This document shows positions 46,660-58,579 of a stretch of DNA of 64,000 nt, piece by piece. The DNA comes from Parelaphostrongylus tenuis (taxonomy: Eukaryota; Nematoda; Chromadorea; Rhabditida; Metastrongylidae), in assembly GCA_019055375.1 (NCBI GenBank), contig JAHQIW010000307.1, positions 155,455 to 219,454 of the forward strand, written 5' to 3'. How positions within the stretch are numbered: the first letter of the stretch is position 1; each line of letters starts with the position of its first letter. The position numbers and the translations under genes are program-made. The notes below the pieces were generated by a model. That model saw only the letters and a list, made by a program, of their open reading frames with translations. It searched no databases and was not told the DNA's origin.

Positions 46660-49600
46660 TTTACGTCGAAAAAATAGTTCAGGCAAAAAATAGAATGAGT
46701 AGAATTTGAAAAGGCTCTGAAGTCTGTCCTATTTCTATACTCAAATATTGAACAATAATAAAACGTGAGAAGCAAAAAAATAGCAACAATGGAAAAAAAC
46801 TAAAACACGCCCATGACTACGCGAAAATCCCGTTTGTTTATTATTATTTTATCAACACGCTTGGGAATAAATTTAACATTAGGAGTCACCACAGTTATCG
46901 GATTTTTTGCTAAGACTTTCCTTCATAATTTTTTTCAATTGGGGAAGGAGAAGTCAGTAGTAGACATTTTGCTCGGTAAGATATGTAGGAATAAGGCCCT
47001 CCTTTAACCACGCCCTGGTCGAATCAAGCGCCTTCCCCCGAGTCAGTCGATAATAAGAAAATTCTCACCTCCTCACAGTTCTCATAAATTCAAGATTAAA
47101 AGCCGATCAGTACTTGTAATGATGATTTGAGAACGCTCAAGCACTACTGTTTTAGGAGTCTGGAGAGATTTCAAAAGACTAGCATTCAACGATAATCGTA
47201 AAGAAATCCTATAAATTTGAAACAGCAAAATAAAATATCTTGTAAAACTATTTTACATAGAAATCTCAGACGTGACATAGAAGGACTTAGACACGAAGAA
47301 CTTTGCCAGATCTCAAAAAGACCACCAAGTCAATTGAATTAATTTTTTTCGGATCGAGAGTGCAACAAAGTAAAAAAAGGGCTCACTTTGAAACACTGTA
47401 ATAGCTTTACATTAATGTTTTTAAAAGAGACCTGGGAAATTCTTAGGATTTTCCATGAAAAATTAAGAGGCACAGATTGCCTACATGCTGTACATTCGCA
47501 CAATTCAGAGAACATATGCAGAAATACTTAGAAGTTGTTTAATTCACGTCAAATTCAGGAGAAGACTGTAATGAAAAGCTATGAAAAGTTCTTCTTTAAA
47601 TTCTAGAGGCGTCTCACTAATTCTTAGTATGTTTATAGAAAAAATAAGTACGAGTAACAGCAAATATAAAAGGGATGGAGTTATGATGCTCGGTAATTAC
47701 AAAATCCGTGCTAGAGTCTCCATAGATTGTTATCAAAATGAAGAGGAGTTACCATGGAGCTGCTTGATCGCCACTTTTCACTATATGTAAACACTTTTGC
47801 TATAGGCGATGAAAACACGCTTAACATGTGTGTACTCCATAATTATGATTTTCTTTGTTTATAGAAATACTGATGGAGCGAAATATAAACAAGAAGACTA
47901 ACCGATAAAGCAGGAACTGCACAAATTAGTCAATGGAATTTTCATCCAACCAACACATACGAGACAACCGGCCTCTATAGGAGCCGTACAATACGAAAAT
48001 AGTGCCCATTTTCTTCTTCAAACCGCCACATTTCGTCCCCTGATGATGTTTATTATTTGCAGTAAGAACTATTGCTGGTTGCTGATTGTTGGTTAAGTTG
48101 TTCTGTTCCCTGCAGCCCCGCGATAAGCGTAGCCGGGGCTTCCCTAGGTCGTCATCACATTAGAGCAGTCGTCGGCCTCACTGGATTAGAGGGAGATGCC
48201 TCCTTGCGGCTAGTAGCCACGAAGACACGGTCATTACTGGTACGGCTTCTCTTATCTGGGTTTTTCGGGTGGAAGCGTCGCGCTTCTTTTCAGCTTGGGT
48301 GGCCTTGTTGGGGGATTGAGCCCCCGCTGTCCTCGGCAGTCATCACCCAGGAACACCTCCGAGCCACGATGAGGCAGTAAGCCATTTGCGAGGAACAAAA
48401 TTTACTAGAATCTATAAGCACTTGCATGGAAGGTAAAAATGCTTTGTGTTTGAACAACTAAAAATTGTGATTTCTAGAGTCCACTCCATATATTTCTCTC
48501 ACTTTAAAACTAGGTTTTCATATTTCAAATATGGAAAAAATTGATGAACGAGATTTCGTCTAGCACGACATAACGAGTGTTCGCTATGGATCGTCTGTGT
48601 CGGCAGCTCTTCGTTGTCGGTTGGAGAAACTAGTAACTAAGATTTTGTGACAAGTACTTGGAAATGTTGATTTTAGTTGTGTTTTCACTTGGAACTGCGC
48701 GTTATGAAAATTGATATGCGATTGATACGATAAAACAAAGGCACTTCTATAAAGTCTTAGACTTTTGAACTACTACAGTAATCGAGAAATTATCGTCCTT
48801 CATAAAAAACCAGATTCGCCGCGTAAGGCCTAGAATTCGATGACTCTCCAGCTTCTCCTCCAGCCCTCACAGGAAGACTTAGGAAGTCCAAAACAGTGAA
48901 CGATTTTAGTAAACGATGCTATTTGTATTGCATAACTTTTCTGTTGATGGTATGGAAATTTTTGACTAAATTGTGTATTGGTTGGAGCAGAAGAGAATAA
49001 ATAGAGTTTCGGGTTAGTTTTCACTACGGAATAATTGCAATTCAAAGTAGACTGTTCGATTTTGTACGAGTCTGCCAGCGAGAATTTTTTGACTTAGGCA
49101 TGGGAACAATTTCACGCTAGGGTTATAATTGCTCGTGAGAATCATAACAATACATTATAAGCAATTTCCCGATATCCAATTGAGTAATTAGGCACAAACG
49201 AAATTGTATGATCAAATGGAACATCGGAACTTAGGTACACAGGAACTCTTGAACTTTGGATCTGCCTCGTGTGTGGTGGGGTTAAGCTTTTATGTGAAAC
49301 GACGGCGAAGGCTTTATCTGATGAAGCGCTACACTAACGGAAAAGCACAAAGAGTCAAAGGCGCGCAACCAGTGGGAAAGGAAGTTTAGAGCGCAAAAAG
49401 TTGCAAGTGCACTTTGATGTGAAAGAAAATGCCTTAGGGAAAAAGTTAATGTGAAAGTGATGCTATTGAATCAAACGAAAGTTTATGGGAAAGCAATGTA
49501 TTAGTTTGCATTGAAGTTCATGCTAGACTATGTCACAATTTAATTCGAAAGTCTAAGTGGATCTAATTGAGAAAGGAGAGATGTATCCAATTTAGGAAAC

Positions 49601-49730
49601 TTAAGACAAATAGAACTAGGAATCATTCATAGAATAGTTACTATATTGCGTGTCTATTTAGTTTTTCCAGGTTGTGAGAAAGGCAGAATCGCCGAAACAT
49701 CAGTCATTGCTATATATTCTTAAGTCTTAT
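46660..49730. other. No gene supported
   Basis: AT-rich sequence. A GC-richer patch at about 48105-48385 (CCGGGGCTTCCCTAGG, CCTCCGAGCCACGATGAGGC) stands out. It has an open frame on the plus strand but no splice or family support and may be a retroelement end. Confidence 0.5.
49669..49720 (+). repeat. Dispersed hairpin motif ending CCGAAACATCAG
   Basis: GGTTGTGAGAAAGGCAGAAT then CGCCGAAACATCAGTCA. Related copies: 2764-2808 (minus), 3357-3400 (+), 54688-54722 (+), 54884-54920 (+), 58990-59035 (+). The core is CTGAGAAGGC...GCCGAAAC. Confidence 0.5.
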
Positions 49731-49740
49731 CACTACCAAC

Positions 49741-50118
49741 TTGCGCCTGTTCATGAAGAAGGCAACGAAATTCAGCAAGTTGCTGGTGTAACATGAGATT
49801 CTCTATGAAAGCCAGCGTCACCACTAATCGAGAAATCAGCCACGTAAGGAAAATATGTGACTTGCAGACTGTAAGTGCTACGGAGAGGATACAACTGAAA
49901 CAAGTAAGCAGGAGAGCACCGTAGGTCTTCGTCGAGCCGAGAGCGTGATCTCACTTGAGAACGGAGATGTTTGCGAATAGATACCGAGGCGGATGCATTT
50001 GGCATTTGTTGAGTTTGGTGTGAGGAAGAGATTTTGGCGATCCCCAGAGGGGTATTTCAATGTGGACTCTGAGAATACACGTCTTCTTACCGATTTGATT
50101 AGAAGCCCTAGGACATAT
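49741..50118 (-). CDS. Candidate gene fragment, unrecognised, one hydrophobic segment
   Basis: Three short exons on the minus strand, 50118-50091, 50068-49955 and 49868-49741, have GT/AG borders and fit in phase (0, then 1, then 1, ending 0). They read ICPRASNQI, then STLKYPSGDRQNLFLTPN..., then FLTWLISRLVVTLAFIENL with LHQQLAEFRCLLHEQAQ. The third exon could form a membrane helix. I do not recognise the family. Upstream and downstream exons were not found, although an ATG-started stretch at 50777-50660 (MTTKILSLGRLRVF...) could be an earlier exon. An overlapping open frame (49772-50005, minus) makes the choice uncertain. Confidence 0.5.
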
Positions 50119-52649
50119 CTGCTCCAGAGGTCAGAGATCAATACAAAAGAGCGGTAGTATTGGAAGTGTCTACTCCATTTCACTTCACATCGTTTTGTGG
50201 CATCTAGAAATCAGTAAAGTTTTCAAGTAAACAGTAGCAATCTACTCTTAACGCAAGAACAATTTCGCTTCCCGAATGTTAGAGGAACTCTGCGAAAAGT
50301 TTATTCATATATTCGTGTGTGGCTTCTCACTCATTTGCTATTGCCGTTTCTTCATAGAGAAAAAAGCAGTAGACGAAAGCAATTAGTAACATCCTTTTCT
50401 ACAGTAATATGTTTTATAGATTTTACATTCATTTGAGAAACTGCATAAGTAATCGCAGGACACAGTGTTAATCAACGGAATAGTTCCGAACTATTCATTC
50501 CTTCTTCTCACATGATCGTTCCATTATCGCTATTTGTTTAATTCGTGGCAAATATACTGCTTATTGATATCATAGCGACCAGAGTTCCTGGTGACCGGTT
50601 GAGAATGTGCTTGCGATCACAGCTCTCAATTACAAGAAATGAATAAAAGTTACAAAGTCGAAAGCAGATTTTGCTTCTTGATTTCAATTGATGTCGGTAT
50701 TTTTCCATTATACGCCCACTGTTTCGACGCCTTGGGAAAACGCGTAATCGGCCTAGGCTCAGGATTTTAGTGGTCATGTGATAGCGTAAATCACGAGAAT
50801 TTTAACAAAATAGTTTGATTCTGAGACGGCTTTTTTATTGCACTGTTCTAGTTAAAATAAAGAAAAAACTTGGGCATTTTTCGCTAGACAAAGCTTGAAT
50901 ATTGCGTCAGAAGATAATGAAAGCAATTCTCAAAAGTTAAGAAAAAGGTTAAGTAACAAAAGACACGTTCTTCAGTCAAGCATAAACGATGAAGGTAGAC
51001 TTAGTATTGAGAGTAACATATGGCATCTCAAAGCTTCAGTCAGCTACGCGCACCACAAGCGCTTTTCGTGTTCGCTTGAATTGCAATTTTTTTACACTTG
51101 TAGAGATGGTCAGTTTTTTTCCCAGATTCATAAGTAAGATCGGCCGCGACTTATCCGTTGCTGATGGAGCGTGATGCTATTGAATACTAGATAGAGTGGT
51201 GCTCGCGTTTTTCAAGTGTCACCAAAAACAGTCATTACATCTCATGAATCGAGGAATCCATACTGACGATTATTTTAAATCTGCAGCGTTGGAAAATCTT
51301 TCGTGAATGAATAGACAGATGGCTGACAATCTAACCAATCTCGACCACGTCTTTCATAGACAGCAGAATTTTCTTTCCTTTCTTTTTCTCAGGAAATCGC
51401 AGCACAATCTGGTTTTTGATTCCTTCAACACCATTCAGAAACCGTGCAAGTGGAAATGGAGTTCTATTTCTAGACCTTATACAGCGGCCCTGGTGTAATC
51501 AACAAACACGAATAGATGCTAAGAATGGACAGTATGAAAGAGAATATTGATAAATGTTGAAGAATTGGCAAAAAAGAAAACTTTTGGCGAAATCAAGCAG
51601 CTTGTTCTGGAGAATACAATGAACGAAACAGTATTAATTATGTCTCTTTTTTCTCTGCCTTGATAGTTGATTATATTACAATAAACCGGCCGTCACAAGA
51701 CCTGCGCACAATTCCTGCAGCTTATTAATTCAAGAATAGTATCGACAAACCACACGTGGGCGGTAGTTTGAGGTCTCCTAAAGTATATAAGATCGTTAGT
51801 TCGACCACGTATCCCGGAAAAGCGAGCCCTCAATTCCACCTGGTTTCCAGGTAAGGAAAGCGCCGTTCTGATAAGATAAATACACTCGTTCGACAAATTG
51901 GTAGGCTATTGAAGCCATATATAGGTCAGATATGCATCCAATCGATGGTACAAATGGAGCGGAACACACGGTGCACCTTGCGACTTTTGTCAACGATAAA
52001 ACTTTACATTTTTTTAATCTTTTAAAAATCAGCATATCTGCATTCAAATCTTTTACCGTTTATTTGCTGAATTCCTTGAAAATACTGACAAAAATGCGAT
52101 CTATATATGACGCGGACGTAGCAGCAAACAATTGTTGTTTGAATTTTAAACGCACTGATTTAGTTCGGCACTGCACCGAACTTACCTAGAGTCGGATTCC
52201 CTCGGGATGGGGTAATTGGTAAGATACATGCTTAATGCAAGCTCTCTCGCTGCAATCCACGTGAGAACACTCTCACGCGGCTATCTCAAGACTCCATGGA
52301 GAATAAATTGGGCTCGCATTAAACGGCATTAATAGTGGAAATGAAAAAATTATTGAACAATAGCCGAATGTACGTGCAAAAAAGAGTTGGAAGACTACGT
52401 AGATGGAAGACGTGAAGAGACAAATCGAATGCAAGATGCGCTATAATGAGATGCTTGTGATGTCGAGTTATGTAGTATTTTGTTTTTTATATCGCACAAC
52501 ATGTCCTCACATGTACTCTGCGAATCCCAGCACTTTTTGCATTTCATTCATATCTTCGCATCGATCGTTCACGAAAGTCTTCGAAGCATCTGTGTGTGGA
52601 TTCGTTGCTGCCTATGTGGGTCGCCTTTTCTATATATGCTATTTAATCC

Positions 52650-52870
52650 AGATAGTCAATCCCGTTGAAGTTCTGAGACAGAGTAGCTAGAGCGTCACAA
52701 CCTAGATTAAAGGCCGTGAACTGCTATCAGGTAAGTCTGGTACCAACTTCCCGACTCCTGATCCATGAGAGGATTGATGGGGCTTGATAATCAGACCAGC
52801 AGCGTGGTCGTGCTGAGCGGCACACTACCTTTCCATTACACGACTCCTAGTTTCGTAATGAATAATAAAA
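52650..52870 (-). repeat. SINE-related sequence
   Basis: Contains TCTGGTACCAACTTCCCGAC and a GGGGCTTGATAATCAGACC part like the SINE body. The head is not clear. Confidence 0.5.
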
Positions 52871-54719
52871 ATAAATAAATTGGATGCGCATTCTCTAGTA
52901 ACGGTGGGCTTTAGTGATTCAAACAAACACCATCAATCAATTCTCTTGGATTCATCACAATGAAATACGAGGCTTCTTGAAATGCCCCCTTTTCACCCCG
53001 TTTTAATGTCGTCGATGTACGATTGTAACGAGAACAGCGATGTGATTGAACAAGCAAAAATGCAATTTTCTTGTCTTTTCTTCAATTGAATTTGCACGAG
53101 GCTGGTACTTCTTCTTTTTCAAAACTTTATGTCGAATATTTTAGCGACCCCGTCCACATTCAGTGATCAGATGATTAGGCATACATACCATATCTGATTA
53201 TTCAGTTAATAATTCGCATTCATCAAGGATCCATCAGGAACCAATTCAACAGCCTAGTCATCAGAAAAACCCCACCTTCTTTATGCTCAAATGGGAGAGT
53301 TATGTGGCATACTTTGTGCTGAGCTGAACAAGCAGAATTTTGCCCACTTGGACACGACCAAGTCCCAACAGTCGGCACAAAGCGAAATTTTGCATTGTAG
53401 GCTTTATCGGCTGTTAGTACTCTCAAGCACCAGACATGTGATTTTTATCATAGAAGCTTTTATAGAACCTGAAGATTGCTCAGAGGGATGAGCGATCCTA
53501 TCATCTTTAGTAGCGGACCCCAACACAATTTCCATCCCGCCACAGAGTTGTGCTTTTGCAAAGCTTTCCTTCTTCGGATTTCTTAGTCCCCAACTATGAT
53601 TTGATGCAAACATCTACATTATTTGCCAGCCTTTGTCAGGGTGTACCCAAGATATCCGAGGTGCGTGGTTGTAATTAACTTTAAGGACACCTATGTTTAG
53701 AAGAATTGAAGTAGAGCCACAATGGGGAGGCAAACTACTGGTGGGCAGGGTGTGATTTTTTAAAAATTTTTGAAAGCATTTCATTCAAGCAGCTAGGTCT
53801 GGGATCTACCATTTTGGATACAAGAACAGCAATAAAGCTATTTTCTTAAAATCGGACAATAAGTATTACATTTGAGAGTTAAAAACGAATTCAGGAACTA
53901 GGCAAATGGGATTAAAATAGGTAGGGATTGAGATTTAAAGAAGAAATCTTGCTATGTGACCTTAAGAGTGTTTACAACTTGTGAAAAATAGCCGCTTAGA
54001 ATTTTTGGCACTAAACTTATCAAGAAGTGGAAAAAGAAATTCAAAATCTGAAAGAATCCGAAAAGAAAGCTTAACCCTGGTAGCCACAAACAGCATTGAC
54101 ACTTATGAGCACCATCATATCTGACGAAAGCAATCTCGCTTGTTCACCTGATTTCACATAAGAAATATTAACGTCAACGCGTAAAAAGGGAGAAATATAT
54201 TTGAAAGGTCGAAGACATGAAAAACTGGACGTAGCGAAGAGAAGTGAGATTGTGATTATTTTTATATTCAGTAGCAAAATTCAATTGCAGCTGAGATATT
54301 TGCTTTGAATTTGATAGTGATTAATATTCACTCATCGCATGACTTCACATGAGGTCGTTCTGTCACAAATGTGTTGAATAAGATATGAAATTCCACGAAA
54401 ACGTCACAGACACGAGATCATAAATATTTTATAACATATCGTGTTCTGAGAAGGCGTCAATTACCGCATATATGAAGTAGCGATTCTTTTGGCGCATAAA
54501 AGAGAGCAACCAGGCAGCAGTGTGTTGGCTTTTTGATTCGCTTACACGATTAGCTGAATCGACTGCAGTGGAGCAGCATACGACTCGAATCGGCTCGAAA
54601 AGCCCAAAATGCAAGAATAAACAACTGTAGAATCATAATAATTTGAAGGACCATTTTTATATAAACCTCAGCGATAATGAAAATTTTGGAGAAGCTGAAG
54701 CCGCCGAAACATCAGCCAA

Positions 54720-54995
54720 TGAATGAATATGACGACGATGACGGCGGCAACAATAACAAAAGCTACGACAACGACATTAACAACAGCAACAACAATAACA
54801 ACAACAACTACTACTACTACTACGACTACAACAACAACAACAAAAAAATTAACACTAACAGCAGCATAAGTATTTGAAGGGTCTGAAGAAGAAGACGAAG
54901 TTGCTGAAACGTTAACCACTGAACGGCTACGATGACGACAACGACAGCAAGAACAACAACAACAACAATAACAACATTAACATCAACAATAATGT
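54720..54995. repeat. Trinucleotide-rich tract (AAC, TAC, GAC)
   Basis: Runs of AAC/AAT and TAC from about 54745 to 54850 and again 54925-54995. The Asn- or Val-rich open frames here are artefacts of the repeat. Two CCGAAAC-type motifs lie at its edges. Confidence 0.5.
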
Positions 54996-55669
54996 AACTG
55001 ATATCGGCCTCGCGTCAACTCATTATAAGCACTCATTAAGATTTACATGTGGACACTAGACTGAAACGCAAAAAGAGCGAAAATGATAAAACGTTGACCT
55101 GTTTTTCTCGAGGTTAGGTGAAAATTGTGATGATTATAAGCATCGGTGATCGATAGATAAGGGATATGTAAGTGCTAGGACAAAAAAGGAACTCTTATGG
55201 ATTTCCTGTCTTATTGGCCATCGATTTATTTGGTATGAGGGGTTGAGTATTTATCAACAGTCCTCAACTAATGCGGGCAACCCACCGCGTAAGAAAACTT
55301 AATGACGTCCAAGATGTGGAGCGTGGGAATGCACATCTCTAGCAAATTAACTAGGAAACGACGGAATTCAACATGTTTAGGAGACCGATGAAGCGGAGTC
55401 TAAGCGAGAAAGTGTAGACGTTACCTTTACTAGTCGATAAAGACGAAAGAAAACCGAGAAAAGTCGGAGAGAATTTCCAAAAATGGTAGTCTGATAGGGA
55501 ATCATGGAATTTTATAGTACCTTTTCTACGATACGACTGCCAGACTTGCGAAAGCATGGTTTATACGAGAAAATAAGGACTCACTGAACGAAACTGACAA
55601 AAAGTTATTGTAACGAAACCAAGCTCTTTTCATCTCATGGTTTTTTATTGAGAACAAAATTTTTCGCAG

Positions 55670-55788
55670 ATCCCCTACTCTGCAGGTCGGCGTTAAGATA
55701 TTATGCACGTATTTGGAATGACTCATGTGCCCCGTGTAAAAGCAAGCCATCTTATGTTATTGATGATGTAGGCCGAGTCAGAACATGC
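55670..55788 (+). CDS. Isolated candidate exon, unrecognised
   Basis: This open stretch follows TTTTTCGCAG and ends at a strong donor TGC|GTGAGTG. It reads PLLCRSALRYYARIW, then CAPCKSKPSYVIDDVGRVRTC. Nothing nearby connects to it, so it may be a lone exon of a spread-out gene or chance. Confidence 0.5.
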
Positions 55789-55799
55789 GTGAGTGACTC

Positions 55800-57430
55800 A
55801 GAGAATGATACATTTCAATCCTTTGAAGAAAAAAGTGATGAAATACGACAGATGTTGAGCAAACAAGAATGCATATGAAAGTTAGAAGCAGAGTGGAGAA
55901 TGACGGATCGATTTTGGATTGCATTGGACGCGACAGGGGAGGTGGCCGACAAAAGAATAACTGATGGGCAACTTCTGAAAGTGAATACATAGCAACTCTG
56001 CAGAGCAACCCAGATGGGGGAATGAGAGCAGAACACATTGAATTGAAAATGCACCCTTCGCTTGCACGACTCCTCATTTAACGATAGATTCCGGAAAAAA
56101 ATCATCATTTTCGAATTGTTTGCTAGTGACACTCGACTGCTAACGATTCTTTCAATGCGGCAGTGTTCTGAAAAAGACGCCAGCGATAATTTCCTCTATG
56201 GCTTGATAAGGGAATGTTCCACATTTGGAAGCGAAGTTAGTGCAAAATCTGCATTCCTCTTCTATAGATTGTGAACATATCAGATAGGTCTGCACACACT
56301 TCATATGTGCCATTTTTTGTTGTCGGAGGCTTTTCGCGATTCTTTTAAGCTGCCACGTAGCAGGAATTTTGCCATTATTCAATAAATGTATCGGTTGCCC
56401 ACCCACTTCCACTGTCAAATAGCATTAGTGCCTTCATCGTTGCATAACTGCGACTTATCTCAACAACTGTGACAAACTAATCCGCAATTGATTATTCACA
56501 GACTTTTTCCGTTCCAAATTAGAGTAGTTCTATCAGAGAAGCTGTCAGCGAAGGAAACACACCTGACTAAACGCATGATTCGATAGTATAGGGAGGGTGT
56601 CTGTGTGACTGGGTAGCACTAGATACTCTTCCATGGTGAATACAGAAATATGGCTGGATGAAAACTAGAGTGCTTCCAGTTTTTCTCAATCTTCGTTTAT
56701 TTGAAAGCTGGAATGGTGTTTTACTTGGTAGTCATCATTAGAAATCTCCTCACCATTGTGAATCGTGCTCAACAAGTTTTAATTCTTTTTTTTACTGATT
56801 CTGTTAATCACATAATTTTATATCAGCGAAGGAGTCGTCATCGCCCGATGTGGTACAAGCTTATAGTATTCCTAGCAGTCGGGAATCATCTCACACAAAG
56901 CCATTCCAAGAACAGGTGTGTGTTTCTTTTTCTTCCGTCATATAGCATTTGATGATTTTCCAAGTCCTCACCTTAGCTTTATAGTGGAATGAAAGTTGCA
57001 CAAATGCGCGAAAGTAGACCAATAGAATATAGATGTTCTTATAACCCGGTAACTATGGCCATCTATGGCGATTGCTACTTTAGAGCCCTGAAATATACCA
57101 GACTAGAGTGCGCTGATTCACATAAGGTTGCTTCAGAAAATGCTCTTCATCCTAATTGAAAGGTTTTTTACCATCTGATTAGTGACTAGTATCTACTATG
57201 TAGGGGCAAACATTGAGAACCCTCGTTGTATGTTGTTTAGTCTCTAGTTCCTTGTGTCTCTTTTTTTTCGAATGTCGCTTTATTAGTGAGTAGACCAACG
57301 CAATCAATGATAACTTCATAAACGTACAATTAGTAATCTAACATAAAAGAATGCCTTCCTTATATCTTCGAACTGCGTTGCAGATTTATTCTGTAATACC
57401 TTATAGATTAAGAGGACTGTGGCGAGAAAT
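55800..57430. other. No gene supported
   Basis: The longest open frame (56152-56418, minus) has a readable, cysteine-bearing sequence but no recognisable family and no flanking splice support. Confidence 0.5.
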
Positions 57431-57439
57431 GAGGCTGCC

Positions 57440-58575
57440 TTTCTCATTTTCACAGATTGGAGAACGCCTTTGATTCAGTTGAAATGCAAGCAGTCATAGT
57501 AGCTATGCCCAGCCTTGGCTACCTTACTCCATATATGGAATTCATTCTCAAACTATACATACATTTCACAATCAAAATGTTAGCACTCTATGATGATACT
57601 TCCATCAACATTAGAAGAGTGGTTGAGCAAGGCCATACCATCTCGCCGAAGTGTTTGCTTTCATCTTCCAGAACGTTATTCGAACACTGGAATGAGATAA
57701 CACGGATGTTGAAATTGGTGGTTGCCAGTTATATCTTCTTTTTTTCCCAACGGTACCGTTCTTATATCATAGCCTCATGCATTAGCTAGACAGAACAAAT
57801 GTTGACCGCTTCGACAACGCCTATGGAAAGATTGGTCTCCAAATAATCTAACGGAAATGACGCCTATGAGGAACGGACTGGTCTTGAATGGCCCATTCAC
57901 GCTCAACTAAATGAACACCTTCGAATGCTCCAATGCTCCAGTTAGGTCTATTCAAGTAGGAAAGTCAATATGATGGACGACATAGCTGAGAAGCTGAGCA
58001 GGGGTATACAAGCGGCTTGGAGAACGTTCATGAGTAACGTGGATGTGTGAAGAGAATTGAAAGATCCAACTTTGTGCTCAACTTTCGACTTCACATTTCT
58101 CCTTGTCTTAACATATTCATTAAAAATCCGCTCGCTACACAAGCAGAATGAAAGACTAAATTACATGATCAAAGTACAGTCGAAATTTCTCAATAGAAGA
58201 AATATTCCGTGCCTTGAAAATGAGAGAAAAAGATCGGAAATCGCAACCTACGTTACCGATGAAATATCAAAGACACCGTTCTACACTCTACGCTAACGAG
58301 AATCAGATGGATCGGATATGTAAGACGTTTTGACGACAACCGATATGCGGTAGCAGCTACCGACTGGATTTCTCGATATGTCAGACGCACACCAGGAAAA
58401 CCATCGATCTAGTGGTCCGATAAATTGAAGAAGAACGTAGAAAAAAGATATAGTGCTTAGCGAACCCTTGCAACGAGAAAACTTACTGAGTACCTCTGCT
58501 CGCAACTTGGAAAAATGGAAAATTCTATGGTATCCATGTCCTTGAAACAGGGCAGACTACTGCTGCTGGATAGTG
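57440..58575 (+). pseudogene. RTE-type reverse transcriptase remnant, longest copy
   Basis: ENAFDSVEMQAVIVAM, YMEFILKLYIHFTIKM, INIRRVVEQGHTISPK (from RQGDTISPK), later LTYSLKIRSLHKQNERL and ISKTPFYTLR, the order of the RT and its C-terminal part. The catalytic FADD segment is lost and several stops occur. Confidence 0.5.
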
Positions 58576-58579
58576 ATTG

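Larger units (their letters stand above)
50125..55660. other. No gene supported
   Basis: Contains the SINE-related piece near 52650-52870, a tRNA-like start at about 52208 (GGGTAATTGGTAAGATAC) and the trinucleotide tract at 54720. Open frames are short and lack splice partners. Confidence 0.5.

Noticed and set aside
48040..48070. CTGATGATG near a CGAAATG word (minus) as another hammerhead
   Set aside because: The words are in opposite orientation to each other and cannot form the core.
54668..54919. Open frames rich in Val (minus) or Asn (plus)
   Set aside because: Direct translation of the AAC/TAC trinucleotide repeat.
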